DNA from: Pyropia yezoensis
Lineage: Eukaryota > Rhodophyta > Bangiophyceae > Bangiales > Bangiaceae
DNA length: 64,000 nt
Assembly: GCA_009829735.1 (NCBI GenBank)
Contig: CM020618.1
Coordinates: 31,720,894 to 31,784,893, forward strand
Direction of reading: 5' to 3'
Part shown: piece by piece, positions 28,410 to 39,622 of the stretch
Layout: each line of letters opens with the position of its first letter
How positions within the stretch are numbered: position 1 is the stretch's first letter
Position numbers and translations under genes: made by a program
The notes under the pieces: generated by a model
The model's database searches: none
The model's input: the letters and a program-made list of their open reading frames with translations, nothing else
What the model was told of the DNA's origin: nothing

Positions 28410-28773
28410 TGTAGCACAATAGGGTATCCGTCGCACGTCCACTCTCAGGGAACACTCACCAAGGGGGATCGGCACCAACGTCACCGGGAGGCCAAGGTTG
28501 CTGTCCTTGGAGCGCAAGCCACGGGACCAAGATGGGAGCCCAAATGGGAGGGGTTTGTTGTTCTACCTTGGCCGGCGGTGGATTCGCCACCGGCCCCCTC
28601 GTTATAAACCCTCGGAGACACTACTAACTACCCTCCACCCCAAGATGCAAGTCCCTCTGGTCATACGTAACTTATAGATACCGTGACCAGTTCGGACTCT
28701 CAAATTGAAAGATAAGGATTAGAAGTAGCCCCCCTGATATTAGGGTCACAATACGGACAACCATATTGCTACA
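28410..28773 (-). repeat. E1 LTR2, shared between E1c and E1b
   Basis: 364 bp. It serves as 5' LTR of E1c (left edge next to the E1c primer site) and 3' LTR of E1b (right edge next to E1b pol 3' flank). Its left end carries AGGGTATCC as in LTR3, while its right part carries GTTCGG, GATAAGG and CTGATATT as in LTR1. Confidence 0.85.
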
Positions 28774-28932
28774 CATCTCCTTCAAGTAAACTTGTAAAAG
28801 TCAGTAGCTTACTTAGTTTGCCTAAGTCCGCTCCAACTTAGTGAACCTAGGTCTTGCCGAGTCCATGTGACACCCTACTCAGTAGGTATAAGCCTCACCC
28901 CCCAACAGCCGAAGTCGGTGTCGGTTGGGTTG

Positions 28933-31900
28933 TCACAGTAGGCGTCGTCGCCTCATGTAAGGCATGAGGAGTTGGCGGGGTATATTCGCCGCCTGATCCC
29001 AGGTGGGTGAGTCGTATCCGACCCACATTACCTTGACGTACCAGGGTCCTGGTAGGTCCGGGTCGGTGTGTCCGACCACGCTCTCCACTTGGTATGGAAT
29101 CCCATCCGGTCCCACCGGGTCATCTGACCGGTGGGTTGTAAGAGCTTCATGTAGCAACCCAGCCGGTACCGGCTGAGGCTGTTCCGGCTTCGGAGCAGGT
29201 GTCACATCGTTGAGGTTGATGCGTTGTATCTCCGTATCGGAGTGCAGTATGACAGAGTGATCATCTCTGTGTAAGATCTGGTACGGTCCCTTGACCGGTT
29301 GCATAAGCTTGTTCCCTCGGAACTCCTGGTGTCTGATGTAGACCCAGTCACCTGTTACCAGGGTTGCGTTGCGCACCCGTAACCGGGCGTCAAAGTTCTT
29401 CTTGTATCGAAGTTGTGTACGGTCAAGGGCACCCTTGAGCTTGGGTATCATCCACGATAGCTTGGCCAACCAAGCTAAGTGGATCCGTTCGGCCGGTCGG
29501 CCCTTCGGTATATCATACCGAGTGCATCTTCCCGGTGGCAGCGTCAGGTTACCGACGCCCATCGGCATGACCCATTCCAGGGGGGCAATGGTGGTACTCC
29601 GGTGGGGCCTGGCATTGTATGCCAGGGTCAAGACGGACAGAAGCCTGTCCCACGTCTTCGTGTGTTCCGCCACATAGCATTGGAGCATCTTGACGATGGT
29701 GCGGTTGAACCGCTCCATTTGCCCGTTGGACTGCGGGTGGTAGTCGGATGCCCGACTGGGTTCGATACCGAACATGCTCAGGACCTTAGTGCAGAATGCT
29801 GACGTAAGGCTTGCTCCGTTATCGGAGAGGAGTTGCTTCATTACTCCGGAAGCACTGATCCAGTGGTCAACCACTGCGTTTATGATGGTGTAGGCCGTAT
29901 CGCCCGGGATTGCTACTGCCCGAGACAGCTTAGTAAAGCGGTCCGACATGACCAGGATGTACCTGGTCCCTTCTTCCGTTACCGGAAGCGGTCCGAGTAT
30001 GTCGATAGCGACTTGCTCGTTGGGTCCATCCGGGGGGAACAGTTTCATAGCGGATGCCCGCCTATGAAGACTCATGCGATTCCGTGCGCACGGGTGGCAT
30101 CCCCGCACGTGGTCGATTACGTCGACGGCCATTGCTGGCCAGTAGAAGAACCTTCGCATTGCTGCAAACATGCGCTAACCCCCCGGGTGTCCGGCTGTGG
30201 GGTTCTCATGTTCTCGTTCCATGACGGCTTGTCGTAGGGACATGGGAACCACGACCTGATGCCGTCTATCGGCGGGTGCCCGTCGATATATGAGTCCGTC
30301 CTCGTTCTCGGAGAAGATGCCGGCCATGCCGCTAGGAGGTTAGCGCGATGACGTCTACAGTCATCGTCGTTGGCCTGTGCCTCGCGGAAGTCCGCGAGGG
30401 TCAATGGGCACGCAAGGTGTGCCCTGGTATGGTCAACAATGCCCTGGGTGGCATTACCCACCATGCACACCGGTACCACCGGGATGTCTTCGTCCACCGG
30501 GCGGGTATCCCCGCTCGGGGTGCCGAGTCGAGACAACGCGTCTCCGAGGTGGTGGGTTGACCCAGCCTTATACACGGTGCGGTAGTCGTGCTCGGCCATC
30601 TTCAGCCTCCATCGGGCTAGCCTCCCATGGCTATCGGAATCCTTGTCACCAAGGTTGAGGAGCCATCGTAGGGGTTCGTGGTCGGACCTCACGATGAACC
30701 TGGAGCCCTCCAGGTATGGACGGAGCAGTTGCACTGCCCATATGACCCCGAGGCACTCACGCTCGGTGGCACTATAGTTCCGTTTAGCCGGGGTGAGAGT
30801 CCGGCTGAAGTACCCTACCGGACGTAGGTCCGGGATAACGTTATCGGAACCGATCAACGTCTCTCCCTGTAACAGGGTGAATCCCACTTGGGTGTCGCAC
30901 GCATCGACATCGATGACGAAGGTACCCCGTCTATGCGGTAACGCCAGGACGGGTGGGGATAGTAGGGCTCGCTTCAGCGACTCGAATGCCTCCTCTTCGC
31001 TAGGCGAAGGGGGTTGGAGTACCTTGGGCAAGGTACTGCTTGTAAGAACCGTTAACGATTTAGCTATCCGAGCGAAGTCCTTGACGAACCGTCGGTATAC
31101 GTTGCACAATCCCAGGAAGCTCTTGAGCTGTGTCTGGGTGTTAGGGAACCGGGCATCCCGGAGTGCCCGGGTATTGGCTTCGAGTACCCCTAGTTTACCA
31201 GGGGTTATCTGGTGGCCCAGATACTTGACCGTATGTTGGAAGAAGGCGCACTTCTTCAGACGCAGGGTTACCCCGGCGTTCCGCAAGAGGGTGAGTACCT
31301 CGTCAACATGTTGCACATGGTCATCCATGTTACGCGAGAAGACGATGACGTCATCGAGGTACACTAGGCAGTTACGCCACTTCACCCCCGACAGTATAAT
31401 GTCGATAGCCCGCTGGAATGTAGCGGGGGCGTTGGACAATCCGAAGGGCATCCTTAGGAACTCGAACACTCCACTGTGACAGACGAACGCCGTCTTGGGG
31501 ATATCCTCGTCCGCCACTGGGATCTTCCAGTATCCGGCATTGCAGTCGATGATGGTAAACACCGTAGCTTCCCCCAGGGAGTCGATGCATTCATCCATCC
31601 TTGGTAAAGGGTATGAGTCCTTCTTGGTAACCAAGTTGAGGCGTCGATAATCGATGCAAAACCGAGGGGTTTGATCCTTCTTCGGTACGATAACGACTGG
31701 GGCACCCCACTCCGACATCGAAGATCGTATCACCTTCGCTTCGCTCATCCTCTTCACTTCTCCATCAACGATCTCTCGTTGCATAGGTCCCGCTCGGTGC
31801 GGTTGTGAGCGGGCGGGTCGTGCGCCTGGTACCAGGTCTATACGATGTTGGGTTGCCCCAATGGTACCCAGCGCCCCGCCGGTCCACATGACGTCATGCT

Positions 31901-33098
31901 TTCTTAGCATCCGTCGTACCCCTTCGGCTACCGAAGGGGGAAGGTGGTCGAGGTCAGCCTCGGCCAGGGCCTTCAGTGCTTCTTGGTCCTTTGGCGGCAT
32001 GTCCGCCGAAGCCGCCGATGGGTTAGGCTTCCCGTCATCGGGTTGCTGTCGCTCGGTGGTCTCGGCGGCCGCCAGCACCTCAAGCGGTTCAACTTGACCT
32101 TCCTTGTCAGGGGTAAGGATATCTCCTTCGTAGAGCTCGGCAATCCCGAGGATAGTTCCCTTCGGTGGGGTGACTGCCTTACGGCGATAGTTCGCCATCA
32201 CTAGGAGGGACGACCCTCCTGCTGGGAGATCCATGAGACCGTTGGCCCTGGTCAACCCATGGCGCTTGTACGTCCGCAAATTGGACCGGACTCTGCAGAT
32301 GCCTGTGAGGTCGCAGTTAACCGGGAGGACCGTCTTCGACAACGGTTCCAAGCGAGTTCGCTTGGCCAACCGAAGTGTCTTCGGCTCGACGCTTGCGTAC
32401 ACCTCAGCCACGTTAACGTGGCTCCCTTGTAGCGTCAGGTCTCTGACGATAGCCGTGTGTCCTCGCTTCGTCCCGTCGGCTTCTTGAAGCTCGACGGTCC
32501 TCCCGCCTGGCCGAATGGCATCCACGTGAACGTTGATGAAGGTGCACCCCAGTATGCAGGGCATCGATAGGGGCTCACACACCAGGAAGTCGACTTCCGT
32601 GGTGAGTTCCCCGATGGTACCCCGCAGCGACATCGCTGCGGTCGTACGAATGAGTCGACCATTCGCGTCCTTGATGGTGGGTCCCCGAGTCACTCTGACT
32701 CGCGGAAGCCACTTGTCCGGGAGGGTATCCTTCCGGATAAGGTTGGGTCCAGCCCCTGTATCCAGTACAGGGTAGTACGATCGGGTCGACTGGGGGTCAA
32801 CCCCCAGTGTGGCTGATACCTTGAAGTTCTCCAAGGTGAACAGCACGTGGCCTACACCGATATCCCGTGTAACTCGGGCATCCTGAACAGGGCGCTTGGC
32901 TGGTTCCATGTGACGGGGCTTCCCGTCCTCTCCTCCCAACCATGGTGGTTGGTCATCAATCCCCTGACGCCGTGTCGTCGGGGCCGGAAGGTGTACCCGG
33001 GGGCTGATGCGGCGTCGGCTCAACCGTGCTCTCCGTGGGGCTTTCCCCGCGGCAGTCCGGGGTGGCTTGCTAGGTTTACCCCAGCGACCCCGTGTCGT
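28933..33098 (-). pseudogene. pol: E1b pol, broken
   Basis: Aligned to E1c/E1a pol, the start ATG is ACG at 33098. A one-base deletion near 30330 shifts the frame at the start of the integrase region, and TAG replaces a Ser codon near 30177. The frame then reopens from 30171 to 28933 and covers integrase and chromodomain. Protease DTGAG, RT YLDDV and the integrase motifs are all still recognisable. Sequence divergence from E1c is much greater than between E1c and E1a. Confidence 0.88.
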
Positions 33099-33106
33099 CC
33101 TTCCTC

Positions 33107-35295
33107 TTACTCGTTCCCCGTGCTTGTCCGGGTGCTGTCCTCCGGGACATCCGGATGAGGGGGTGCCTCCTCGACGGCCAGTACTCCACCTGGAGCTGGC
33201 TGCCTACCCGGTGCGGGTCCCGGTGCTCTGGTGGGATACCCCCCGGTGGATGCCTTGCGCTGTGCCGCTGCCCGCCGAGACTCCTCGGGGATGAGTGGGC
33301 AGGAAGACACCCAGTGCTGGGGATCCCCACACAACATACATCCGGACGTGCCGGTCCCCCCTTGAGTTCGCATCGGGGTAGCCCCGTAGCTGCGGTTGCC
33401 TCCCTCGGGCGCCCGAGTGCCTGCTCCCTGGTAGGCCTTGGGTCTTTGGGTCAACCGGAACATGGACTCCCCCAACCGGTTGGGTCGCCCGCAATCTGCG
33501 GAGGTGCGTCCGTGCGCACCGCCCATGTTGGCAAGGGTTGGTGAGGGTTACCCGTCACCGGGGAGTACCCCGTAGTCCGTACCTACGGGACGCGACGTCC
33601 CGTGCCCTCGCTGACCTGGAACTGGGTCCCCGCCGGAGCGATGTACGCTATTGTACCTTGGTTATCGATCACCGGCGTAGCCGGTAACAGCAGGTGGCCC
33701 TGCTGGTCAACCAGTGGTTCCTCCTCGCCCGTGGGGGCGTAATCAGTAGCCACCAGTACCGGTGCGGCCTTCCGTTCCATCTTGTCTTGCCTCGGTACCG
33801 GGGTAAGACTGAGCGTGCTCCCCTCACCCTTGGGCTTTGAGGCCAGAGCACACTCCGGGTGAAGCACCCGGTAGGCGTCCCCTAGGGACTTGCACATATG
33901 CATCAGTCGACTGAAGTTCGTCCGTGCCGTGTTGGCTCCCCGTGCGGATATCCGCACGTAGTTGGGTACTCCTGCGAACAGGATGGCCCGTAGCTCCCCT
34001 TCTCCGAGTAGCTTCCCCAGCTCGTAGTCGAGCTTTTGAATCCGTCGTCCGAACATCTCCTCATCCTCCCAGTTCTGGGCGGTGGCAGTGCGCAGGGCCC
34101 GGTAGTGGTCCTCGCACTTGTCCTCACTGAGGTAACTGCTCAGCAGCTCCTTGAGAATCCCACGGTAATCCATGGGAGTGGCCGCAACCCTCATTCCCGG
34201 CATCGGGGATGCCTGGCGAAGGGTGCCTCGCACCCGTTCATCAACAAAGAACGGGAGGATCTCCAGGGCCAGCCCCTCGTTAACGAGCGCCTTGTCCGCG
34301 GCTGCCTTGAAGCTAGTGAAGAAGCCGATGACTGCCAACGAGCGTCCGTTCGGCCCCCGGAACATAGGGACTCCCTTCATAAGAGTCTGCATAGAGCGGA
34401 TCGCCCGATGCGACGTATTACGCATCGATTCCGATACGGTGGTAGAGCGGTCCTCCAAACGATAACGTTCCGGAGTAAGAACCGACCGGAAGACCTCGTT
34501 GACGATCTCCGTGTCAGCGTCCTGGATATCCAGTCGCTTAGCCAGTTGATGAGCAAACTCATCGGACTCCATCCGCTTCAGTAGGCTCGCAGTTACCTGC
34601 GCGGTCATAGCTTCCACCACTGAAGATGGTACTTCAGTCGTCGGCACCTCGGGAACCCGAGTTGCCTGGCCTCCTTTGTTGTGGGGATACTGTGAGAGGG
34701 TACCCCCTCCCCCGATAACCGACTCTCCACCGGCGTAAGTATCCGCCGGGTCGTGTCCGCGGAGTCCTTTTCGGGTGCTCCGAGCGTATCGCTCCGTGTG
34801 ACTCCGTTCCAACTCTGCCGACGAGTCGGATCCATACCCCATTGTGTCCGGGGGCTGTCCGGGAGTTGCTGCGCCGCGGTCGACCCCGGTGGACTCCGAA
34901 AGTAGTCCGGCCGGTTCAAACCGTACCGGTGTGGGAGGAACACGACGGGGTCCCGTCGTGTGGCGTGTTCACATCAACACTGCCATTGCGTCCTCCGTCC
35001 GCTCTTGACGGGCGTCGAGTCCGGAAAACCGGGTCTCGATGCGGGCCAACGATGCCATCAGGGAATCCCCTGGTGAAGGAGGCGGCGGAGTGAGATCGGT
35101 CGATGACAGTTGAGGCGGGCCCCCGCCTCCTGCTGTCCGAGCCGTGCCAAACGTCGATCCGGCACCGGAAAGCATTGGCGTCTCAATGTTGTCGATCGGG
35201 TTACCGATCCCGGTTCCCGTAGTCACCTCCGGAGTCGGCGTCGACGCCGATCTGTCATCTTGAACGTTCCCCGTCTCTTGGGTAGACAAAGTCAC
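33107..35295 (-). pseudogene. gag: E1b gag, broken
   Basis: TGA replaces a Ser codon at 34971-34969 and TAG replaces a Tyr codon at 33585-33583. A one-base deletion near 33487 shifts the frame before the CCHC knuckle (CMLCGDPQHWVSSC, still present). The N-terminus (MTLSTQETGNVQDD) matches E1a/E1c. Confidence 0.88.
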
Positions 35296-35494
35296 AATCA
35301 GTCAACCGACGTAACAATCACCACGAATAAGAGAGCAAGGGGGTAGATTGGGGAGAGTAACAGTAGATCACAGTCAAAGGTAAAAACTCAACACTATCGA
35401 TCAGGTCGCAACACCACGAGTACAAGAAAAGGACCGGATCCCTATCCGTGTGCCAGGGCCGAAGACGGCGTCACCACAAGGGTGACGGAAACCC

Positions 35495-35513
35495 GTCCCC
35501 TGCTGCTCCACCA
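35495..35513 (-). other. Primer-binding site of E1b
   Basis: The same 19-mer as in E1c, E1a and E2-2, one base inside the 5' LTR. Confidence 0.7.
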
Positions 35514-35514
35514 A

Positions 35515-35878
35515 TGTAGCACAATAGGGTATCCGCTGCACGTCCACTCTCAGAGAACACTCGCCAAGGGGGATCGACACCAACGTCACCGGGAGGCCAA
35601 GGTTGCTGTCCTTGGAGCGCAAGCCACGGGACCAAGATGGGAGCCCAAATGGGAGGGGTTTGTTGTTCTTCCTTGGCCGGCGGTGGATTCGCCGCCGGCC
35701 CCCTCGTTATAAACCCTCGGAGACACTACTAACTACCCTCCACCCCAAGATGCAAGTCCCTCTGGTCATACGTAACTTAAAGATACCGTGACCAGTACGG
35801 ACTCTCAAATTGAAAGCCAAGGATTAGAAGTAGTCCCCCTAATATTAGGGTCACAATACGGCCGACTATATTGCTACA
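35515..35878 (-). repeat. E1 LTR3 (5' LTR of E1b)
   Basis: 364 bp, TG..CA ends. It has private variants (CTGCACG, AGTACGG, AAGCCAAGG, CCGACTATATTG) that set it apart from the other E1 LTRs. Confidence 0.9.
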
Positions 35879-36759
35879 TGGAGCTGGCCGACGTGGAACC
35901 GCAACCAGTGGCCGACGGGGCACCATACTCTTCACGACGCACATCAGGTCGCGGCGCTCGGATTGGATGTGTGGGTTGCAGTACCGCACACGGTCGCCGC
36001 CCGCAAGAAAGCCCAGCGAGTTGGCCGATAGGCCCCTGTCGCCAGACGCAAACCAGATGCGCGCCCTCGAGTCGAGCAGCGCGTCGAGCCGGCCGACGGC
36101 GACGGCGACGGCAATGTCCGCCGCGTTCTTGTCGTCGGTCGCAAAAGTCCAGCCAAGGCGGCCCCCCTCCGCTAGGCGGGCAATCGCGGGCGGGAGCCGG
36201 GCGACACCCTTCGCACCGGGCTTGCCAAACAGGCTGGGAACGCCGCTGGCCTTGACGGCCACCAGCACTCCGACCGCAGGGGAAAGTCCCTCTGGCAGCT
36301 CGTTCAACAGACAGGAGAAGTCGTCAGCGTCCAGCGCGATGAGCGCCAGTAGTCCGTCCACGTCCAGTGTAGCGTCGACAAGGTCTCGTGCGTTGGGGGC
36401 CAAAAAACTCCGGATGTGCGATTCCGCGGAAAGCGGCTGCATCAAAAGCGGCCGCGGCACCCGACGCGTCGTACAGGCAGGCTGTCTGTTACGTTCGTCT
36501 GTCGGGAACTCCAATTCGACGAACCAGTTGACCGTCGGGGGTGGGTCGCCGCGCTCGTCCATGGGCGCGGTGTTGCCAAAGCACTTCCAGCACGTCGGAC
36601 GGCAAGTGGACCCGCTGTCCGTGCGACTTGCAACGAGGGACAATGCTAGGCCGTCGCCAAGAGCGTCGGCTTGTCCACCACCACCGCTGCCGTCACGCCG
36701 CCTGTCGCTGCCGTTGCTCCTGCCGGCAGAATTCCGCGCCTGGCTGCTACCGCCGTTAC
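35879..36759 (-). pseudogene. 3' part of the split Gly-rich host gene: PIN/NYN-like domain
   Basis: The frame enters at 36757 (Asn-Gly-Gly) in exact continuation of the Gly-rich frame that stops at 56942, once the 5-bp duplication GTTAC is counted once. It encodes a possible zinc-binding CRPTCWKCFGN (36604-36572), then a region with LIALDADDF, TDDKNAADIAVAV (36139-36100) and WFASGDRGL (36052-36026). Spaced acidic residues followed by DKNAAD and SGDRG resemble PIN/NYN-type metal-dependent RNase folds, where these Asp residues bind metal. The frame runs into E1 LTR3 at 35878, so the natural C-terminus is lost. The domain call is from motif pattern only. Confidence 0.5.
36755..36759. repeat. Target-site duplication GTTAC, left copy (E2-2)
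   Basis: GTTAC precedes the left LTR here and follows the right LTR at 56942-56946. A 5-bp duplication is usual for Ty3/gypsy integrases. Confidence 0.9.
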
Positions 36760-37229
36760 TGTGGCAAAAACCACAAGCACACACGGCACCCAAGTTGGGG
36801 CGGTGTGCTAGAGCTGCCTCCCGTGTCGGGGGAACCGGAAGAAGTGCAAGTCGCACACACTCTGTCCCTGTTGTGGGGCAAACCCCCCACGGACAAACAA
36901 GAGGATGGTGTGTGGTCGAACAGTTTCTTGGTCGGGACGGGGACGCAGGGCCAAGCCCCGCTGTCCCTCCCCTTATCCCCCCAGGGTCCACTCAGAATCT
37001 CGCCACTCAGAATCTCCCACCCCAGCACCTGCCCACCGGGCCACACGAAAATTCAAGACGATAAATGCAGAAAACCCTCAAATCCAAGTTGGACTTACTA
37101 CTAAGCTAACTATCCCAAACTTAGGGAATATGGACCCAAATGCAGGGGGAGGAACGGATCAGGCTAGTGGCCTGCCGCCCCTTGCATGGCACGTGTTGCC
37201 CCCCTACCTGGGGGTCAATACTGCCACAC
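36760..37229 (-). repeat. E2-2 left (3') LTR
   Basis: 470 bp, TGTGGCAAAAACC to ATACTGCCACA. The ends form the inverted repeat TGTGGCA/TGCCACA. A purine-rich tract follows on the minus strand, as in E2-1. Confidence 0.9.
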
Positions 37230-37566
37230 TCCCCTCTCCTCAGTTCCGACCGACCCGGTCGGCCCTGTGAGGGGGTGCGTAAACGCACGTCTCGGCGTTG
37301 GGGGCGCCACTTGCTGTCCCCCATCGAGTACGTAACACGGATGTGGAGGCGGTCACGTTGACCGCCCCTCTCCTCAAGCTTGCCCACTCGGCAGCTTGCT
37401 CTCCTCAGTTCACACTTCACCATCACCACCACCTCCCCTTCACCTTCCACTGGGCCGCCCCACGCTGGGGAGGCCACCCGTATACCCACGATCCGAGTCC
37501 CCCTCAACTCGAGGCGGGTCTCGTGCTGCGATAGCCAGAGCGTCTCTCCCCAACTTGGGGAGAGCC

Positions 37567-39048
37567 ATGGCGACTCCGGGAGTGGAGACGGACTCTCTTG
37601 ACGAGCGCATGGAGGACACCCCCTACGGGGCAGCACCCGCCGGGACTTCCGGCGGGGGCTCCGCGATCGCTCCGGGGGACGGGACTCCCGCGTCACCCGG
37701 CTTTGGGTTGACGGCGGGGTCTCCCCCGGAGGCGGGACAAGTTGTTCCGCGTGAGGCCTTGGGGCGGTGGTTTTACCCCGCTTGGCCTCTCTATGAGGAG
37801 GGGCTGACTGTTCTTCGCTGTGGCCGACTTGGCGCAGCGATGGGCCGGGTATGGGACCGCCTACGGGAGAAGTATCCCCGTAGGGTCGGGTTCCCTGCCG
37901 GCTTCAGGACGGACCAGTTTGCCTTCCTGGACGATGAGGAGGTTGAGGACGTTCAGCGTGCCAAGGCCATGGTGGACCGCGGGGGAACTATCCCGGGTCC
38001 CGGCGACTTGCCGACCTTCACGTGGGACGCTGTGGCAACTCGCCCACCGTACCTCCACGAGGCCGATCCGCACACTCATCACTTTGATGTGCGGATGGAG
38101 AAAGACTTCCGGCGAGGTCCCTACTTGGTGACCTCGGCTCAACTTGAGTTTCCTCAACAGTCTGCTGCCAGTAAGGAGCAGTACTATCCGAAGAAGCCCG
38201 AGTGGTGGCCTCAAGTTGAGGTCTCCTACGGGTTCCCGGCGTTGTTGCCACGGTTGCTTGACCACTTCGGCTCCGTCATGTTGACGGCTGCCCCTGATCA
38301 CCTGGTGTGGGCCATGTTGGCCACCCAGTGGCTCCTCGAGGTCATGTCGACCTGGGTGTCCTGTGTTCAGCGGCGGGGGATGCTCTGGCATCTCCCCCTC
38401 CGGCTTATCCAAGGTTTGGAACAGCTCACCCCTCAGCTAGTTGCTGAGGGGTGCTCATCAGGACAACTCACTCTACTTGAGGAGATGCTCCGGCTCCATA
38501 AGTTTATCGAGTGGGAGAGCATTGAGCACAAGTTGCGCCGCCCCACTCGTGGGCCCAAGGATGATGGCGCACTTCGCCAGTTCGTGTGGGTCGCTCGTGA
38601 ACTTCACGACGGCCGTGTGGTCCTACGAGAGGGGTTGGGCATCGGGGACTACCCGTATGCCCCGGGGGTGGATCGCCACACTGCGCCACCCCCGGACAAG
38701 CCCATAGTTATGGCCGTGCCGTCCTATGATGACCATATGACTCAACCCACTGCGGGGGCCCCAAGTCGGGGTCGCAGTTACACCCGGGTACCGCCACCTC
38801 GGCGGGCCCCTCCGCTTCCTCCTGTTCCTTTCCAACCTCACGGGAACATCCCTGATCAGCGTGGCCGTGGAGTCATCCACCCCGGTGTCCCCCCACTTGG
38901 GGGCCACCCTCCTGACGGTATACCCCAAGTTGGTGTTGCCGCCCACGCCTCTAACCTCAGAGATGATGATCACCACGTTGGTGCGCACCATTTCCTGGTT
39001 GGCCGCGTCGACCGCAACCCTACAGAGTTCCGAGACTCCTCAACTTGA
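37567..39048 (+). CDS. Antisense third ORF of E2-2, main frame (493 aa)
   Basis: Same start context (GAGAGCCATGG), length and motifs (LDHFGSV, RRGMLWHLP) as the E2-1 copy, with scattered substitutions. The frame is intact even though the pol of this element is dead, consistent with a young element. Function unknown. See the E2-1 entry for the domain description. Confidence 0.75.
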   Translation: MATPGVETDSLDERMEDTPYGAAPAGTSGGGSAIAPGDGTPASPGFGLTAGSPPEAGQVVPREALGRWFYPAWPLYEEGLTVLRCGRLGAAMGRVWDRLREKYPRRVGFPAGFRTDQFAFLDDEEVEDVQRAKAMVDRGGTIPGPGDLPTFTWDAVATRPPYLHEADPHTHHFDVRMEKDFRRGPYLVTSAQLEFPQQSAASKEQYYPKKPEWWPQVEVSYGFPALLPRLLDHFGSVMLTAAPDHLVWAMLATQWLLEVMSTWVSCVQRRGMLWHLPLRLIQGLEQLTPQLVAEGCSSGQLTLLEEMLRLHKFIEWESIEHKLRRPTRGPKDDGALRQFVWVARELHDGRVVLREGLGIGDYPYAPGVDRHTAPPPDKPIVMAVPSYDDHMTQPTAGAPSRGRSYTRVPPPRRAPPLPPVPFQPHGNIPDQRGRGVIHPGVPPLGGHPPDGIPQVGVAAHASNLRDDDHHVGAHHFLVGRVDRNPTEFRDSST

Positions 39049-39511
39049 GGAGCGCGTTCGTACTGCAGTGGCGACCGCGAGTTGCGAGTCAGTGGCGGAG
39101 TTTATGACAGCCGAGTTGGCTCGCATTGGGGCTATTATGCCCCAGCCAGCCCCACTTGGGCGTGGCAAACGTCGCGCGAGCCGGGCATACTCGCCTCCTC
39201 GCCGTCGTCGCCGACACTCGCGGCGCTCTCCTTCCGTATCGGAAGACGAGTTGTCTTACTCCGTTTCGGAGTCCTCTACCCCGTCGGAGACGGAGTCTGT
39301 CCAGCGTCTGCGTCGCAAACTTGCGCGCAAGACCAGGCAGAAGAGTGGCCACGGTCGGCGCCACTTGCGCGACCGTGAAGGGCGCGACGGTTCCGACTTG
39401 GAGCCGCCGCCCCTTCCAACGAGTGGAGACCATTATCGGCGTGGGTCTCGCCGCTCGCCTCCACGTGAGGGCGAGGGCCGTGGAGTGGGAGAGTCTAGCA
39501 TGCGTGCCTAG
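38861..39511 (+). CDS. Overlapping second frame of the E2-2 antisense gene (216 aa)
   Basis: +1 relative to the main frame with the same 188-nt overlap as in E2-1. It encodes the helical and Arg/Ser-rich C-terminal part. Conservation of the overlap in both copies argues against a sequencing slip. Confidence 0.6.
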   Translation: MAVESSTPVSPHLGATLLTVYPKLVLPPTPLTSEMMITTLVRTISWLAASTATLQSSETPQLEERVRTAVATASCESVAEFMTAELARIGAIMPQPAPLGRGKRRASRAYSPPRRRRRHSRRSPSVSEDELSYSVSESSTPSETESVQRLRRKLARKTRQKSGHGRRHLRDREGRDGSDLEPPPLPTSGDHYRRGSRRSPPREGEGRGVGESSMRA

Positions 39512-39622
39512 TTGGCAGCTGCCTTTGTTGTGAGAGTGTGAGGGTTAGGGCTGTAGTTAAAAGCCACTCTGCGTACCACTTCGACTTGAAGCACTCTCTT
39601 GGCACTGTTGCTCGGCCTTCCC

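Larger units (their letters stand above)
17973..28773 (-). mobile_element. E1c: complete Ty3/gypsy chromovirus (family E1) with antisense gene
   Basis: In minus-strand order: LTR2 (28773-28410), primer-binding site, gag (28190-26001), pol (25992-21826), antisense ORF on the plus strand (18922-21369), polypurine tract, LTR1 (18335-17973). All frames are intact. It is inserted in or joined to E2-1 pol at CGTGCGCC. The right flank is not E2 but a second E1 element (E1b), so there is no target-site duplication. It is nearly identical to E1a at a constant offset of 24648. Confidence 0.88.
28410..35878 (-). mobile_element. E1b: decayed E1 element without antisense gene
   Basis: LTR2, then pol (broken), gag (broken), primer-binding site and LTR3. 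Only 160 bases separate LTR2 from the pol end, so the 2.4-kb antisense ORF and its flanks are absent. The right flank at 35879 is host gene sequence (TGGAG); the left flank is E1c. There is no target-site duplication. Confidence 0.85.

Noticed and set aside
28296-28517. 73-codon minus-strand ORF from LTR2 into the E1c leader (also at 35401-35622)
   Set aside because: It is a by-product of the LTR leader reading through the primer-binding site; it may act as an upstream ORF, but there is no evidence for a product.
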